DNA of 64,000 nt from Styela clava (Eukaryota > Chordata > Ascidiacea > Stolidobranchia > Styelidae). The position numbers were made by a program, and so were the translations under genes. The stretch is taken from contig NC_135258.1 of the NCBI RefSeq assembly GCF_964204865.1, positions 8,733,001 through 8,797,000 of the forward strand, in the 5' to 3' direction. How positions within the stretch are numbered: the first letter of the stretch is position 1; each line of letters opens with the position of its first letter. The notes beneath the pieces were generated by a model. That model worked only from the letters and a program-made list of their open reading frames with translations. It did not search any database and was not told the origin of the DNA. Of this stretch, positions 15,601 through 34,077 are shown piece after piece.

Positions 15601-18600
15601 TTGGATTTACTCTTGTTCACTATTTTCATCTCTCTGACCTAGATATGGCAAATTCAAAATCTGAGGGCATTAGAAAATTTTCTAGTTTTGCAGACAAATT
15701 TGATTAATCAAATTTTCAAGTTGTAACTATTTGAATACTTAAATTATAACTTGATTTACTTGGATATTTCAACAATTTGTGTATTAAAATCAAAATACTT
15801 CAAAAAACAACATTTTTTTTTAATAATTCAACCACTTTGAATTGTTCAATTTAAGAAATTTTTCTACATAGAATTCATTTTTTCAGACAAGTTTAAGTGA
15901 TTTGAAAGAACATGCATCATCTCTTGCTTCTGCCGCACTAAAGAAAGATTCTCACATCAAACAAATTGAAATAAATCTTCAACAAACGACAGAAAAACTT
16001 GCTCAGGTTGAAACCCTATTGAAGAAGGTAATTATACATATTGAAGTGTAAATGTATTTGTGAACGTTCAGTCGATATTGTTTAATTTGGAATGTAGTAC
16101 AAAAGTACAAATTATCGGCCTAAAATTGGAATTTTTTTTGGCGTTCGTTGTTGCGTGAGTTCTGTGTAAAAACTTTGCAATATGTATCTATGGTATTACA
16201 CAGCTATTTGTAATTTACATATGTATGTGTGCATATGTATAGTATTTCATTTATTCTTGAAGTTTTAATTTATTTGTGTTGAATCTTCAAGCTAACTTTG
16301 AATTATACTGAAATCAAGTAATTATTTTCGTTCATTCAAGTATTATAAAACATTACTTCAGGCAGAAGAAGACCTAACTCAGAATATTGTAAGTGTATTG
16401 CTTGCAGCAATCTCATAATACTAAAATGATTTAAACGGAATGAACTACTCCAAGATTTGCATGATTGCTTGTACATCATTTGAATTTAACAAACATTTGC
16501 GCTTGTATCCGATATTGCACACTGGATAGCAAGCTTCTTTTTGCACGCTAACAATTCCTATGCACTTAATTGCTAATTGAATCTTAAATATGCTTTATGC
16601 TTGAAAATTATCAACTCAACTGCTAGTAGGCTTTTAAATTTTGTTATGAATAATTATCCATTATAGCTTAATATTATTAAATTAGTTTGAGGAGGGTATT
16701 CTTCAGCAATCAGCAATCAACACTCTCTGAATGAGCAAGGAAACCGTGTGGCACATCATGCTCAGTGTTAGGAATACACTTGCCACCACAACATGCGGGG
16801 ATAGTTATGTGCGACAGGAATGCTGAACTCCTTGTCGTCGTAGAGTGGTTCATGTAACTAGTCGGTTACGGCTTCGTTTATCATCAAATCCATGCTTCTG
16901 GACAAATATCTGGCTAACTAATCCCATTCCCAACATGGACACATAATCGAACGAGAGCCGTGGTTTGCCATATAGTCAAGTCGTCTAGTCCACTTTCCTC
17001 TCCCCCGGGATAAAAATGTAAATCCCATCCTAAGTAGGGAGCCACTGTAATGAGCTACAGTGTCTATTTAGTTGAATTCTACTGTGGCCGTTTGTGATGG
17101 TTTATACAACGTGGTTGACATTTTTACTCTGAACAAAGCTCTACATAAGCAGCCACTTACCTGTAAAATGCTACTAGATTTTGAAATAGTGTTCCTGTTT
17201 TTGAAACCTTGGGTAAAATGGTGTTTACTATGATCAGTTTTATTTAAACAAACTTCACAATACCAATATCTTTTTTATTGTTATTTTTTTCTTCTATATT
17301 TCCATAATGTTTCTTACTAAATTATATCTTTTTTCTTGCTTTATTAACAACTTACCGGTGTGGTGACATGTACTTTTTGTTTTGATTCGATCTTGATAAT
17401 ATCTTGATTTTTCAGGCACAATCAGAAGCTGAATCTGCTAAAACACATAAAGAAAACCAAAAGAAATTATCTGAGGTTGAAAAATTAGCTAAAGAAAAAG
17501 ATGAAGAGGTAGGCAATATTACGTAAATTCAATTTTTCAAGTGGTTTTGTAAAGTTACTACTCATAATTTCTAATTAATCTTCAGTTATCGCTTTTTCGA
17601 ACTATTCAAGTAGTAATAAAAAGCAAGAAGCAACACTCAATTGCAAGCAGCCATTTAGACATGCAGTGTCAACAATGCTTTGATTAGGCAGTTCCTTTTT
17701 TTTTCTCCAGCCTGCTTATTTGTTTATCCATTCATGAGTTGGTGCTTGGTGGTAAGCATTATCTTAATTGATCTCCTAGTACGTCAGGCCAGGGCTTGTC
17801 CCAATCATTGTTATTAATATAGTCGGGCAAACATATGATGAACACCAGGAATAATTTGAATATTTAGTTATTATATTTCAATTGTGTATTTCTTTCAATA
17901 AGTTCAACCTTATCATCGATTTTAGGCGAAAAAATGTCAAAACGATCTTGACCGACTGCTCGAAATTTTGAAAGAAACAGAAAATGAAAAACACAATAAA
18001 GATAAAAAGTTGTTAACATATGACAAGTAAGAAAAAATATAAAATTTGTCATTTTATTGTTCGACGTGAATATGAAGATAATTATAATGATTTTTTGTTG
18101 CTCCTGAAGTATGCGCACCAAGATGTCGCATAACCTGAACCCTAACCTGGTACACAACCTGAGTTCAGGTTGTGCGCCATCTTGGTGCGCATACTTCAGG
18201 AGGTCCGATTTTTTTCTTCATAAGACTTTTTGTGCGAATCATTTCATTCAGACGATTCTGTTATTACACTACTAAATAGTCGAGTCAGTGCATCCCAAAG
18301 ACTTGTAACTTTTGAATTCAAAGCAATATTTCCTTTAATTAAGAAACTGTTCTCATAAGCTCACATTTAATCACGACATTCTTTTTAAACAACTGATAAC
18401 CACAATGACAATATATTCTTTTGTCCATATTCAATTTAGACAAGTACGAGAACTTCAAACTAAAGTCAAATCACTTCAAAATAAAATGGCTGAGGATTCC
18501 AAACTAAAAGGTGCTGCACACTCAAAAGACACTGCTCAATTTTTGGTAAGAATAAGTAAATATATATTACTCGTCTATTCATGTCTCAATAATGGTACCT

Positions 18601-21484
18601 CTGAAACTGTATGGGACACAAAGTAGATTTATGAATAAACTGTTTTTCTACATTGTTATTGTTCTTGTTGCGGGTATTAGAGTTGCTTATGTTCGGACAA
18701 AGTCACTTTCCTACTCAACTTTCAAGTACTCAAAAATGGAATAAGTCGCTAGAAGGCTATCATTTTTAAATGTTTCTCTCAAGTCTATGTGGCCTGTATT
18801 TTGCAAATTTTTGCTATTTTTCACAGTTCATGGGCACACCTTCATATGACATTCAGTAAAATTCTTTTTGCATTTATGCAGTTTTGCTCAAATTGTCATG
18901 ACACATGATCTTCGTGTCCATATATTTAAGCATTGCTCTCTTATATATATTATTGATGACATTTTTGTTAGTCTCAAATGAAATTGAAAGACGACAGGAT
19001 AGAAGAATTGGAAGAAGCATTACGTGAAAGTGTTAGTATAACTGCTGAACGTGAGACTGTTTTATCAAAAGAACAAGATATTGTTCGGAAGTTACAAATA
19101 CAGGTATTTAATTATAGCTTCTTCGTTTCTAATATATCAATGTTCTGTATATTTTCTAGAGATCAAGAATGCATGATCTGAAATTCGATGTATAAAACGA
19201 TAGTTCTATTAAGAAGTTGCATCTTCGTGAATGTGTGGTTTTGTAAAACTATCATAGAAATTGTTAATTTGCCTTAATTGAAACGAAAACACTTTATTAT
19301 TATGTACCACTATCAAACATTTTCATTCATATATAATGAGTTATGCACTGGATGCTTTCTCCACCATCTAGTGTGAAACTAAAGAGAGCTTGAGGAACAG
19401 CATCTCGTACAAATTTCAATATTATCAAAGTATTTATATTTCAGCAAGAAGATTTGATGAAACAAATGAAAGAAACAAAACAATTGTTAGATCACACTGG
19501 TTCGAAATTAATGGCAACAGAAGCTTCATTACATGAGAAAGATCGAACATTACATACTTTAAGAAAGGAAAGAAAAAAGCAACTTGAAGAATTACTGGAA
19601 ATGAAGTGAGTTGGCATAGCCATTGAGCAATAGACTTTACTGTGTTGGTATAACAGGTTAGACATCTCGGTGCTTCCGTAATATGTGCACCAAGATGGCG
19701 GACACCGGAACTTAGTGTGTGTACCAGGTTAGGGTCAGGCCATAATTTTATTTCAATTTTCCCTATTTTAGTTCTATTACGAGTTTGGGGACTAGCCAAA
19801 AGACCCCCATAGTATTTGTACCTGAAATTATTGCCTAACCCTATCTTGGTGCACATACTACGGGAGTACCGACATTTCAGGTTCAAATCCCATATGCTCA
19901 CCACCTCACCCAGGGTGTAATTAAATCGGAAGGCAATGTCAAACCGAATTGCTTCTCACATATTGTTAGATATTAGTGGCTGCATGTATGTGGCCATGTT
20001 CAGTGCAAAACGTGTGGTGGATAAGCATTGTTTAAAAATATTCTTTCTCTGGTTTCAGTTTTGATCAGGTGTTTGACACATTCAGTTGTTTCAGGATAAA
20101 TTATTGGAGGGTATAGTAATGACGTCCATTTTATTTCCAGACAAGAAGCTCTTCTGTCTGCGATCAGTGAGAAAGATGCAAATATCGCATTATTAGAATT
20201 ATCTGCTCGTAAGAAAGCAAACCAAGATGAAATTCAATCATTGAAGAAAGAAAAAGATCATTTAGTTGCGCAGCTTAAACAACAGGTAAAATAAATAATT
20301 CACCATACATTTGTGTCATTTTTTAGAAGGTTTTTTCCATTGGCTCGCGTATGAGAAAAATTGATTAGAAATGGGTCTCTAGGGTCATCTCACTAGTTAT
20401 AACATATGCATATGCCTTTAAGAATCGTGAGTGAAGTTTCCGAGCCTAATGATTGAAGAGTAAGAACTGGACGACTGGGAAAGAATTCATATTTTAATGC
20501 TACTTACGCTGTGAACATTGCCTGGAAGCAATCCAGCAATTTTTACTGGATGAAATAACCATATGAATCGGCCATATGGTAAATCTTTCGTAACGGCCTT
20601 TTTTGCCTTCAGAAGATCTTCACCTTCATAGTCTACAGTAGTTCTTGGTATCAATGGCTACTTGTACAGGGGAGTCATTTGGGGTGTTAATTCGTTCCAA
20701 TGGTCTCGTCAACCTTCCAGAATTTAAAATAAACTTTCCACCATATGATTTTAATGTGTATCATTTTTATAACTGACTTCTTTTATCCTATTGAAAATTG
20801 TAGACTAAATTTTGTTCTCTTCTAGACTCAAAACAGACTTAAGTTGATGCAAGATAATTTTGATGACCCACCTTCATTATCTACACCAACTACTAAACCT
20901 AGATCATCTTCACCCTCGCAACATAAACGAAGTAGCGGTGGTGGTTCGAGCAGAAGTGGTGGTGGTATGAGTAACCATAGACCAAGCCCAACTGAGGTAA
21001 TTAGCTTGTTTCATCAACATTTTGACAGTATTTTTGTTTATTAATACTATTTTATTGGACACAAAGTGTTGCTATGGATCAGTGCTTCTCAAACTCCGCC
21101 CCCTTTTTAGGATTTGCCAACTCTCGCACCCAACTCAAAAATAACTAGCTAACAAGAAGCTACAAATAAAAGATAGTAGTAGTAGTAAAGATAGTAGTAA
21201 TAAGAAAGTATGTTTTATTCAAAAAACACATGGAAATACGTTGATGGAATATAAATATCAAAATTAAAGAAACTTAAATATCCAGAATAAAGCTGGCAAG
21301 ATCAAATCTAACAAATATTTTTATCTTTAATTAGCTTTACGCCCCTCATTATAATTTACTACGTCCATCTTGTGGGCCCGCCCCACCGTTTGACATCATC
21401 AGCGCTGTACATCATTCTCATATTGAATTGCTAACATTTATTTTTATATTGATTTAGGATGATGGAGAAGGAATCTGGGCATAA
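664..21484 (+). CDS. ERC: ERC/ELKS/CAST-family active-zone scaffold protein, 3' part of gene (19 exons)
   Basis: Exons: 664-755, 2220-2363, 2723-2865, 3423-3577, 4415-4548, 6246-6401, 7562-7729, 9352-9519, 14102-14239, 14777-14917, 15887-16027, 16362-16388, 17416-17508, 17926-18026, 18440-18545, 18972-19103, 19445-19605, 20141-20285, 20826-20996, 21458-21484 (the 27-nt exon at 16362 may be optional). All junctions are GT-AG and the phases join into one 846-residue frame. The product is almost entirely coiled coil and matches the ERC family block by block: SDYILQIQQDNETLRRE, NSIKNFWSPELKKERALRKE, RDESVRKLLEMLQSKG, DLKEHASSLASA, EALLSAISEKDANIALLELS, and the C terminus EGIWA followed by TAA. 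ERC proteins bind RIM (PDZ domain on the C-terminal IWA), liprin-alpha, Bassoon/Piccolo and Rab6 at presynaptic active zones and cortical secretion sites. The N terminus, including the initiator Met, lies before the window. A Ser/Gly-rich linker precedes the tail. Family assignment is near certain; ERC1 versus ERC2 cannot be decided, and an invertebrate probably has one gene. Confidence 0.97.
935..1110 (+). repeat. tRNA-derived SINE-like repeat
   Basis: Contains a pol III B-box-like GCTTCGAATCCC followed by the family core CCACAACCTCACCCAGA. The core recurs at 7900, 19871, 21600, 22745 and 27428. Confidence 0.55.
4014..4260. mobile_element. Small hAT-type element
   Basis: Imperfect inverted ends CAGTGGCTCCCAA and TGGGAAGCACTG, with GTGTAGAC / GTATAGAC at the borders. 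In ERC intron 4. Confidence 0.5.
5135..5372. mobile_element. hAT-like MITE, family 1 (238 bp)
   Basis: Both ends read GGGTACT and about 32 bp of terminal inverted repeat includes ATGTG.ACCAAGATGGC. The inside is also largely palindromic (CCAGGTTAGGGTTAGGCC and its complement). Lies in ERC intron 5. Confidence 0.8.
5815..5925 (-). repeat. Family 6 repeat, reverse copy
   Basis: CATATGGTGAACCACGGC and TCATGTTGGGTATGGGAACA are the reverse complement of parts of 16868-17055. Confidence 0.5.
7890..8045 (+). repeat. tRNA-derived SINE-like repeat
   Basis: CATTCAAATCCCATGCACAC followed by CACCCGGGGTAGGCAAATC. Same core as 935-1110. Confidence 0.55.
8237..8447. mobile_element. hAT-like MITE, family 1b
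   Basis: Shares the right half of family 1 (CTAACCTGGTACA, ACTACGGGAGTA) but has a different left part (TTTTACATCAAGTTGTGTAAA). Probable target duplication TGTATTTC / AGTATTTC. In ERC intron 7. Confidence 0.65.
13821..13828 (+). promoter_or_regulatory. TATA box of a candidate internal ERC promoter
   Basis: A TATATAAG box lies in ERC intron 8. A start site about 30 nt downstream (near 13850) would give a leader with no ATG until 13979, which opens a short coding exon in phase with ERC exon 9. The box is seen directly; promoter activity is inferred. Confidence 0.55.
13979..14008 (+). CDS. Alternative first coding exon of a short ERC isoform
   Basis: A 30-nt exon encodes MPFVLKVKKR and is followed by a plausible donor (GTTAGT at 14009). 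It ends in phase 0, exactly what the next acceptor at 14101 (exon 14102-14239, phase 0) needs. The ATG has A at -3 and is the first ATG after the predicted start site, with a TATA box about 150 nt upstream. Joined to the downstream exons it would give a protein of about 470 residues (with the 27-nt exon), lacking the N-terminal coiled coils but keeping the C-terminal half and the GIWA tail. The frame, ATG, donor and TATA box are seen; transcription is inferred. Confidence 0.55.
16362..16388 (+). CDS. 27-nt microexon of the ERC gene (probable cassette)
   Basis: Nine codons (AEEDLTQNI) lie between an AG acceptor after a T-containing tract and a perfect GTAAGT donor. Exons on both sides are phase 0, so the protein stays in frame whether it is included or skipped. 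It falls where ERC proteins vary in length, between the SLASA block and the LLEILKE block. Its size and phase suggest regulated inclusion, as is common for neuronal microexons; that part is inference. Confidence 0.7.
16868..17055 (+). repeat. Family 6 repeat
   Basis: Longest copy of the family, in the ERC intron after the 27-nt exon. Confidence 0.55.
18097..18206. mobile_element. hAT-like MITE, family 1, short hairpin form
   Basis: A 110-bp almost complete palindrome with ends CTCCTGAAGTATGCGCACCA and its complement, flanked by a perfect 8-bp duplication GATTTTTT (18089-18096 and 18207-18214). In the ERC intron after exon 17926-18026. Confidence 0.85.
19630..20035 (+). repeat. SINE-like repeat interrupted by a family-1 MITE
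   Basis: A head-like TTGGTATAACAGGTTAGACA stops at 19668. After the MITE the repeat resumes with GGTTCAAATCCCATATGCTC and CACCCAGGGTGTAATTAAAT. Confidence 0.55.
19669..19870. mobile_element. hAT-like MITE, family 1
   Basis: Terminal inverted repeats of the family, flanked by GACATCTC and GACATTTC (7 of 8 identical). It sits inside a SINE-like repeat. Confidence 0.8.
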
Positions 21485-21584
21485 CAGTTATAAAGAAATA
21501 ATGATGCTGATTTCCAGAAGGCAAAAGGTAATTTTCATGTTTCTTTTCATTTCTAGTGTATGCATTGGATACATCAGATCAGCT

Positions 21585-21680
21585 AAGATATCAATAACAT
21601 TAAGGTTCAAGTCTCATGTCCACCACCTTACTTGGGGTGTAATAAATTGGGTATACAATTTGCTTACTCAGAAAAAGAGG
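21585..21680 (+). repeat. SINE-like repeat in the ERC 3' UTR
   Basis: AAGGTTCAAGTCTCATGTCC followed by TTGGGGTGTAATAAATTGGG, about 100 nt after the ERC stop codon. Confidence 0.5.
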
Positions 21681-22111
21681 AGACTTGTCCCTGAGCGAGT
21701 TACAGGTACCAAGGTAAAATCGAGCATTGTGTTCCCCCCATCGCTCTGTGGCCCCCTGGAACCTCCGCTGTATAAATTATGTGTTAGTGAATACTGATTG
21801 ACACGACGCTCGTAGCCAATCATGCCGATGAGGTAAACTGCTAAGGTTGTGTTAGAAAAATATTTTGGCATATCCTTAACAATGACCGACACTGGACATT
21901 TATTGCAGTCAGGATTCCTCTTTAGCGAGCTTGAAAAATCTTCAGTTACTTGATTATTGTTTGCATGCTTAATTCATATTCTTTCCATCAGATTAATTCA
22001 AATGAAAGCTTGGTGATGATCTGTCATGACTGATCGAAACAAAGACAACGGACCACGACATAACGATCAGTGAAGGAAATCTGTTTGAATGAAAAGAGAC
22101 GAAGACTTTAA

Positions 22112-22117
22112 AATAAA
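22112..22117 (+). terminator. Candidate ERC polyadenylation signal (proximal)
   Basis: AATAAA about 630 nt after the ERC stop codon. A second AATAAA lies at 22486-22491, so either or both may be used. Confidence 0.45.
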
Positions 22118-22485
22118 GAGCTTGGTTTGCCTTGAACTGTTATTTAAATATTTGTCTAGTCTACGAATTGAAGTATTTATTGTTCGACCGAATATTTATT
22201 TTAACATTGGTTTTTTTAAGTGTAAGATTCATTGAATTGGATAGGATTACTTGATATTTTATCCAAACATTTCAGTATTTTTACAATTTTTAGGCTACAT
22301 GAATATTATACCTACCTATTTATTTTTGGCACAATCATCTTGAAATAGGATACAATACTTCTCTCTGTCTAAGTGCAGTCTTTATTTGCTGGTAGTGTCA
22401 ATTTTGATACAATAATTCTGCAGTATGGTACAGTTTTCATTACCATTTTATTTGCTATAACACTAATGAAATCATATTAAAAATG

Positions 22486-22491
22486 AATAAA
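22486..22491 (+). terminator. Candidate ERC polyadenylation signal (distal)
   Basis: AATAAA about 1 kb after the ERC stop codon, followed by a T-rich stretch (22500-22545). Confidence 0.4.
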
Positions 22492-22739
22492 CAGTGTTTA
22501 TTAATTTTGCAATCATGTGTTAAAATTTTGATTGATTTTTTTAGGGAAACTTGATATGTATTTTGTTAGTCGGGTTGTTTCAGTAGCGACAGTCAGTCAG
22601 CTGTTGTTACTAAAAACAGCCACAATTACTAATCTATTTAGTACAGTTATCTGTTCTGCGATGATTTCTAAACATCTCAATTTTCTCTCCGCAATTGAGT
22701 CTACAATGCCATTATCGCAATATTTATTGTATGTTCGGC

Positions 22740-22830
22740 ATTTCAGTTTCAAAGTTTAAGATTCTAGTCCCTATAACCCAAGTTCATCACTTTACCCAGT
22801 CTTTGAAACATTAGTATATACCAAACCAGT
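22740..22830 (+). repeat. SINE-like repeat (diverged)
   Basis: AGATTCTAGTCCC then CATCACTTTACCCAGT resemble the SINE core. Lies downstream of ERC. Confidence 0.35.
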
Positions 22831-22845
22831 AACACTCCTCGTGTC

Positions 22846-23107
22846 ATTACTTATCGATCTTAAGATCGGTAAGTATATTGATAGGTATTTGTCTGTATGT
22901 ATGTCTGTCTGTGTGTGTGTCTGTTAGATGAACGCGATATCTAACGAACGCGTGGTTGAATCTGCTCCAAATTTTGCATGTGCATGCATCTTACCTCGGA
23001 CCAGAAGCCTATAGATTTTGGGTTAATTATGTCGTATAATTAGCGAGTTATTACTAATTACCGATCTAAGATCGATAAGTCTTCGGTCTCAGACCGATAT
23101 TCTCGTT
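22846..23107 (+). mobile_element. HINE/Helentron-like element, family 2
   Basis: Begins ATTACTTATCGATCTTAAG, has a TGTCTG microsatellite core, a conserved GTTAGATG.ACGCGATATCT block and a 3' hairpin TCGGTCTCAGACCGA before TATTCTCGTT. A shorter version of the copies at 28625 and 43605, lying between ERC and esterase A. Confidence 0.75.
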
Positions 23108-25190
23108 TTAAACCTTAGTACCTTACCACTTGTAGATGAAGGCTGAATTTTTTTTCTAAATATACCCTAATCAAGAGTACTAATTTAATATTTCATTGCA
23201 GTCAGCATTCAACATCACTTACATTTTCATATTACAACTTGTATTTCGCCCACTGCAGTTTATTTTTCTTTACATATTCCTGTACTAATCTAAATCGATA
23301 CTATTAACCTTAACAATGCAGTGTTTTTCGTTTCATATTTTTGTAATATTAGTCAAAACGGGACACTTGATACAGTTCAAACGTTTTTGTAGTTGATAAG
23401 GAGAAAAATTATTGGAAAGGATGTCATGACGTCGTGAATATGACGTCATAAAGTTTCGTGATATGATGTCATAATACATATTCACAGAGGTTACTGATAC
23501 GGAATATACAATATGTTATAGTATTGGTTTAAAATATATTTTCCCATCTATAACAATTTTATCACCTTATAGTGATTTTGCCTTGATTTACACTTGGCCA
23601 TTTATTTCGATTTTAACATTGCCATACTTGATCATACATATACAACATAATGCTGCATGTTTGATTGTGGATAATTTATTGATTCTAAGCTGCCTGATTT
23701 TTTTCTATTAATATATTATTTTATCATTTTGTAATATTGATATTTTCTGTAGTTTTGCCTGTTTCTTGTATTGTTTTGTCAGTGAAATTTTATTGCACAG
23801 TTACCACCTACCTATCTTGCGCATTTTGTTGAATCGAATAGTTATAATTGAAATGATATTGATGAAAAGTTTGCCTGTGTTCATTTTACACCGGACAGTG
23901 TATAAGAGTATGAAAAGGTTGTGTCAAACGCATAGAAAAAGTCTCTTGCGATGAGTTAGATGAGTTCTACCGCAACAACCGAAAAATCCATTTCTAACTC
24001 CAGTTTCAAGGGTGAATGACCTATTGGAGAAAGCGCATTTTTGTCCAGTGTTTCAAAGAGTTTGGTTTGTCCACATAGGAGGAGACAGATAGTGTATATA
24101 TATATATATAATTTCACTCCACATAATACTCATGTTTTACTGCTGGCCCCAAATAGCAGTGATTCTCAAACCATTTCAGCGTGCGGTGCGCTAACAAATT
24201 AGTCGCGATACGTATTACAAAACAAAGTTTTAATTCATATGTTCTACAAACTCTAATGTAACCTTTGATAGTTAGGAATGAAACTGGTGAGGTTATAGTT
24301 ATACCATTACACGACACACACGCATTTCGTCGCCAAATGCAAGTAGTAGTTCTTGATTTTTTTCATTTTAATCTCTGTCCCTGTATTATTAGAAACGTAT
24401 TCTTTGAGTATAAATATACATATGTCAACATTGTTTATGTGAAACCGATAGATAGATAGAATTTGCCTACTGTCTAATAAATTAACTTCGTTGCAGCCGT
24501 ACGTTTTTTTGTCTCAATTTATGGTATATTAGTTTTAGGGTTATACCTTCCCATTCGGAGTGTTGTAGAGCCAATATATAAAGGGCATTCGAGATGTGGG
24601 GCCGGGTATGCATAAAGGGAGATTTTTATTGTCTTAATTTTTGAGCCGAGCGTTTGTGTATTGGGCTTCAAACTGTCAGAACTCTCTGGCGGCATCCATA
24701 CTGTACATACTGGAGGGTTTTTGGAATATGCAGGCATAACATTGAAGTTTTATGTCGATCATACCAATTCCACCCCTCCTGGCCAGGAGAAGCAGATCCT
24801 TTTTTAGGGGTTCCAGGAATGACTTACCGAAGTAGATTCCTAGAATTTTGACAGTATCTTTTCTTATAATTATAGAAGCGGGTAGGTTTTAAAGATTTTA
24901 CGACTCTTCATTTAGGCGAAGTGAGTTAGCGGTTCACAGCCTGTCCTAAAATTACGCTTTTTATATTCTGGTTATTGATAGTAGTTCTTGCATATATATG
25001 TATTCATTTCAAAATATCTTTTTTATATATTGAAAATTCACGTTTTAAACAAGCTTAAAATCAATGTTTAAGTTTCCACTTCAGCCTTATTCGTGTGTGC
25101 TCAAATAAGGATTTCAAAACGCAGTGTCATCGCGTAAACGCAAACAGACTATATAACAAATCCGATTATTTCTCAATCTCTTAGTTTACC
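23108..25190. other. Intergenic DNA, ERC to esterase A
   Basis: AT-rich, with the TA microsatellite and a stretch near 24165 (CAGTGATTCTCAAACCATTT) that resembles a hAT end without a visible partner. No coding segment is supportable on either strand. Confidence 0.5.
24093..24112. repeat. TA microsatellite
   Basis: A short (TA)n run in the ERC to esterase A intergenic region; another TA run lies near 26960-26980 in esterase A intron 3. Confidence 0.7.
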
Positions 25191-25191
25191 C

Positions 25192-25202
25192 GATGCAAAC
25201 AA
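25192..25202 (+). promoter_or_regulatory. Conserved upstream block of esterase A (FoxA-like site)
   Basis: GATGCAAACAA lies 147 nt before the ATG of gene A. The same 11-mer, within a longer similar stretch (TTAC.CGATGCAAACAA, then GGCGCTA or AGCGCTA), lies 146 nt before the ATG of gene B. The core GCAAACA is the reverse of TGTTTGC, a FoxA-type motif. Conservation is seen; the factor is inferred. Confidence 0.45.
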
Positions 25203-25338
25203 CATACTCGTTTAGCGCTAGGGCAACAGAGTAGGCCTAACTGTTTGAAAAACTCAAGGGGGAGAGTTATTTGTGAAAGTTCACTGACTTAGAGGGAACT
25301 CATAATTTTTTAATCAGGGTATTGTATAACAAGGTAAT

Positions 25339-32176
<6,838 letters not shown>

Positions 32177-32402
32177 AAGTTCCTAGATTTTAAAATAATA
32201 TCCATGTAATCAAATGTTGCAAAATATATAAACATATGATTGACTTTCTATGAAGCTTAATATTACGTGATTATAAATCAAATTTCGGTATTAGTTATTT
32301 TCTCTAATTTGTACCAACTTCCGTTTGAGTGTTAAAATTCAAAATGATAATTTCTAACTACATTCTATATACAAATTACATATATATGTCACTGATTGCT
32401 TT

Positions 32403-32408
32403 AATAAA
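32403..32408 (+). terminator. Polyadenylation signal of esterase A
   Basis: AATAAA about 230 nt after the gene A stop codon. Confidence 0.6.
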
Positions 32409-34077
32409 ATGAGTTGGTAGCGTATAGGACATTTTGCGTTATTTCAAGTCGGACCTACATCAGTTTTTGTTTGTATCTTGCCTGCATTGTTTGTACGAGG
32501 TTGGCCCAACAGTACCTGGCCATTTCCAATACAACATTGCCATCGATAGATGACAATAAAGAGCGAGTTGTATCGCAATATGGTGTGGGTAGCCTCACAC
32601 ATATTACCAAGACGACACAAACAATGGGTGCTCCCGAAGTATTCGTAGGGTTAGTACAATAAGAATGCGATACTATCTGATATGATTGGACTTGGACTTG
32701 AAGCTAGTTAGCAAAAGCAATGAGAACAAAATAAATTGAACTTTAGTAGGTAAAACCGGTGCAAAAGAACGAAGTAGCATGCCAATTTATAGTCAACGGG
32801 TGGGACAAAATAACCGATTGTGTACAGAACGCGATGGTTTCCACAACGTTTAAAGGCTGAATAGGATTGTGATCTACGCAACCTCAGTTATTTACATTTG
32901 CAGAAAGATTATTAGTTTAGTCATCACAAGCGAAGATTGATGCAAATTTTTTCAAACATGATGAACAAAGTGCTTCGCATGCGGTCTGGGCGGATTCGTA
33001 TTACGAAAGTCCTTACTGAATACACAGACCATTCCCATATTGCATTGAAGACGTACGATCATTACATTCTGTACATTTTAGCACGTTGAAGATATTCTGT
33101 CGACAGCAAACACCGAAATAACAAAACAAAAACGAACGAAGAAGCGGACAAAGCGCGTCCTAAAATGTGTGCCAGAGACCATGTGTAATGAGCCATGAAA
33201 GCGCGAACAAAAGCAAATGGAGAACAAAACAAAAATCGTTCAGTACACAGAATAGTCGTACGCCGTTTTGTTGATTCGCCTTAAATCTTTCGTCGTTATA
33301 TTGTGAATCCATTTCGTACAAACACTTTCTGATGGCCCTTCATGTTCCCAGGTTTTTGTCATACACAAATTCAGTGTTGGAAAAGATATTTTAGACGAAT
33401 TTATTATTGTTAGTTACTGCGCATCGTTACTTAGTTATTATTCTCATTAGGTCATGGTGATCCAAAATATTTTAGTCAATCATCTTTTCAAGCGCGAACC
33501 CGCAAGGAGGCGCATTTTACATCGTATTTATTCGAACTGATTCAAGCAAGAACTGAATTCCTCCAGATGCAGATTTATTTACCGAAATCAAAGGTACCAT
33601 TTTTAAAGCGATTATTTAAAAAAACGATATCTGCGCCCATGTTAATATACGTTAGTTAGTACTTCTATATAACTATCTCAAGATGAATGTCTCATCAATG
33701 CTAGTTAATTATTTACAAACGTTCAAGGCGTCCCGCCACTTTTTCATCAATTTTTGACTTGGTATGGGAGCTTGAGAAGAATATTGCAAATAGTTGTACA
33801 CAATTTAGTGTAATGTAATTCTAGAAATAAAGGAATATCTATAAAAGCACCTTAAATTTTATACCTATTGTTTATATTATTAATTTGGCATTATTTTTTC
33901 TTTATTTTTTTCTTATTGGAAAATGAGAAATTTAATTTAGTTTTAAGATTGAATATCCCGATTTGAACTTCGGTCCCACGTTTTGTAAAAGTCGAATACG
34001 ATTCCATTATGCTATTGCTATAGACAGAGCAAACAATCAATATGATTCCGTTCGTTTTTTAGTTTCTTCGTTTACTC
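32409..34077. other. Intergenic DNA, esterase A to B
   Basis: No gene or recognisable repeat seen. An AATAAA near 33820 has no evident transcript. Confidence 0.5.

Noticed and set aside
19434..19904. Reverse-strand open frame of 156 codons
   Set aside because: It is the antisense of an ERC exon joined to a family-1 MITE. The reading frame has no independent support.
21080..21407. Possible hAT-type element (CAGTGCTTCTCAAACTCCGC)
   Set aside because: The left end looks typical, but the right end matches poorly and no 8-bp duplication is present.
24519..24851. Overlapping open frames near 24.6 kb
   Set aside because: No domain, no splice-consistent partners, and both strands are equally open.
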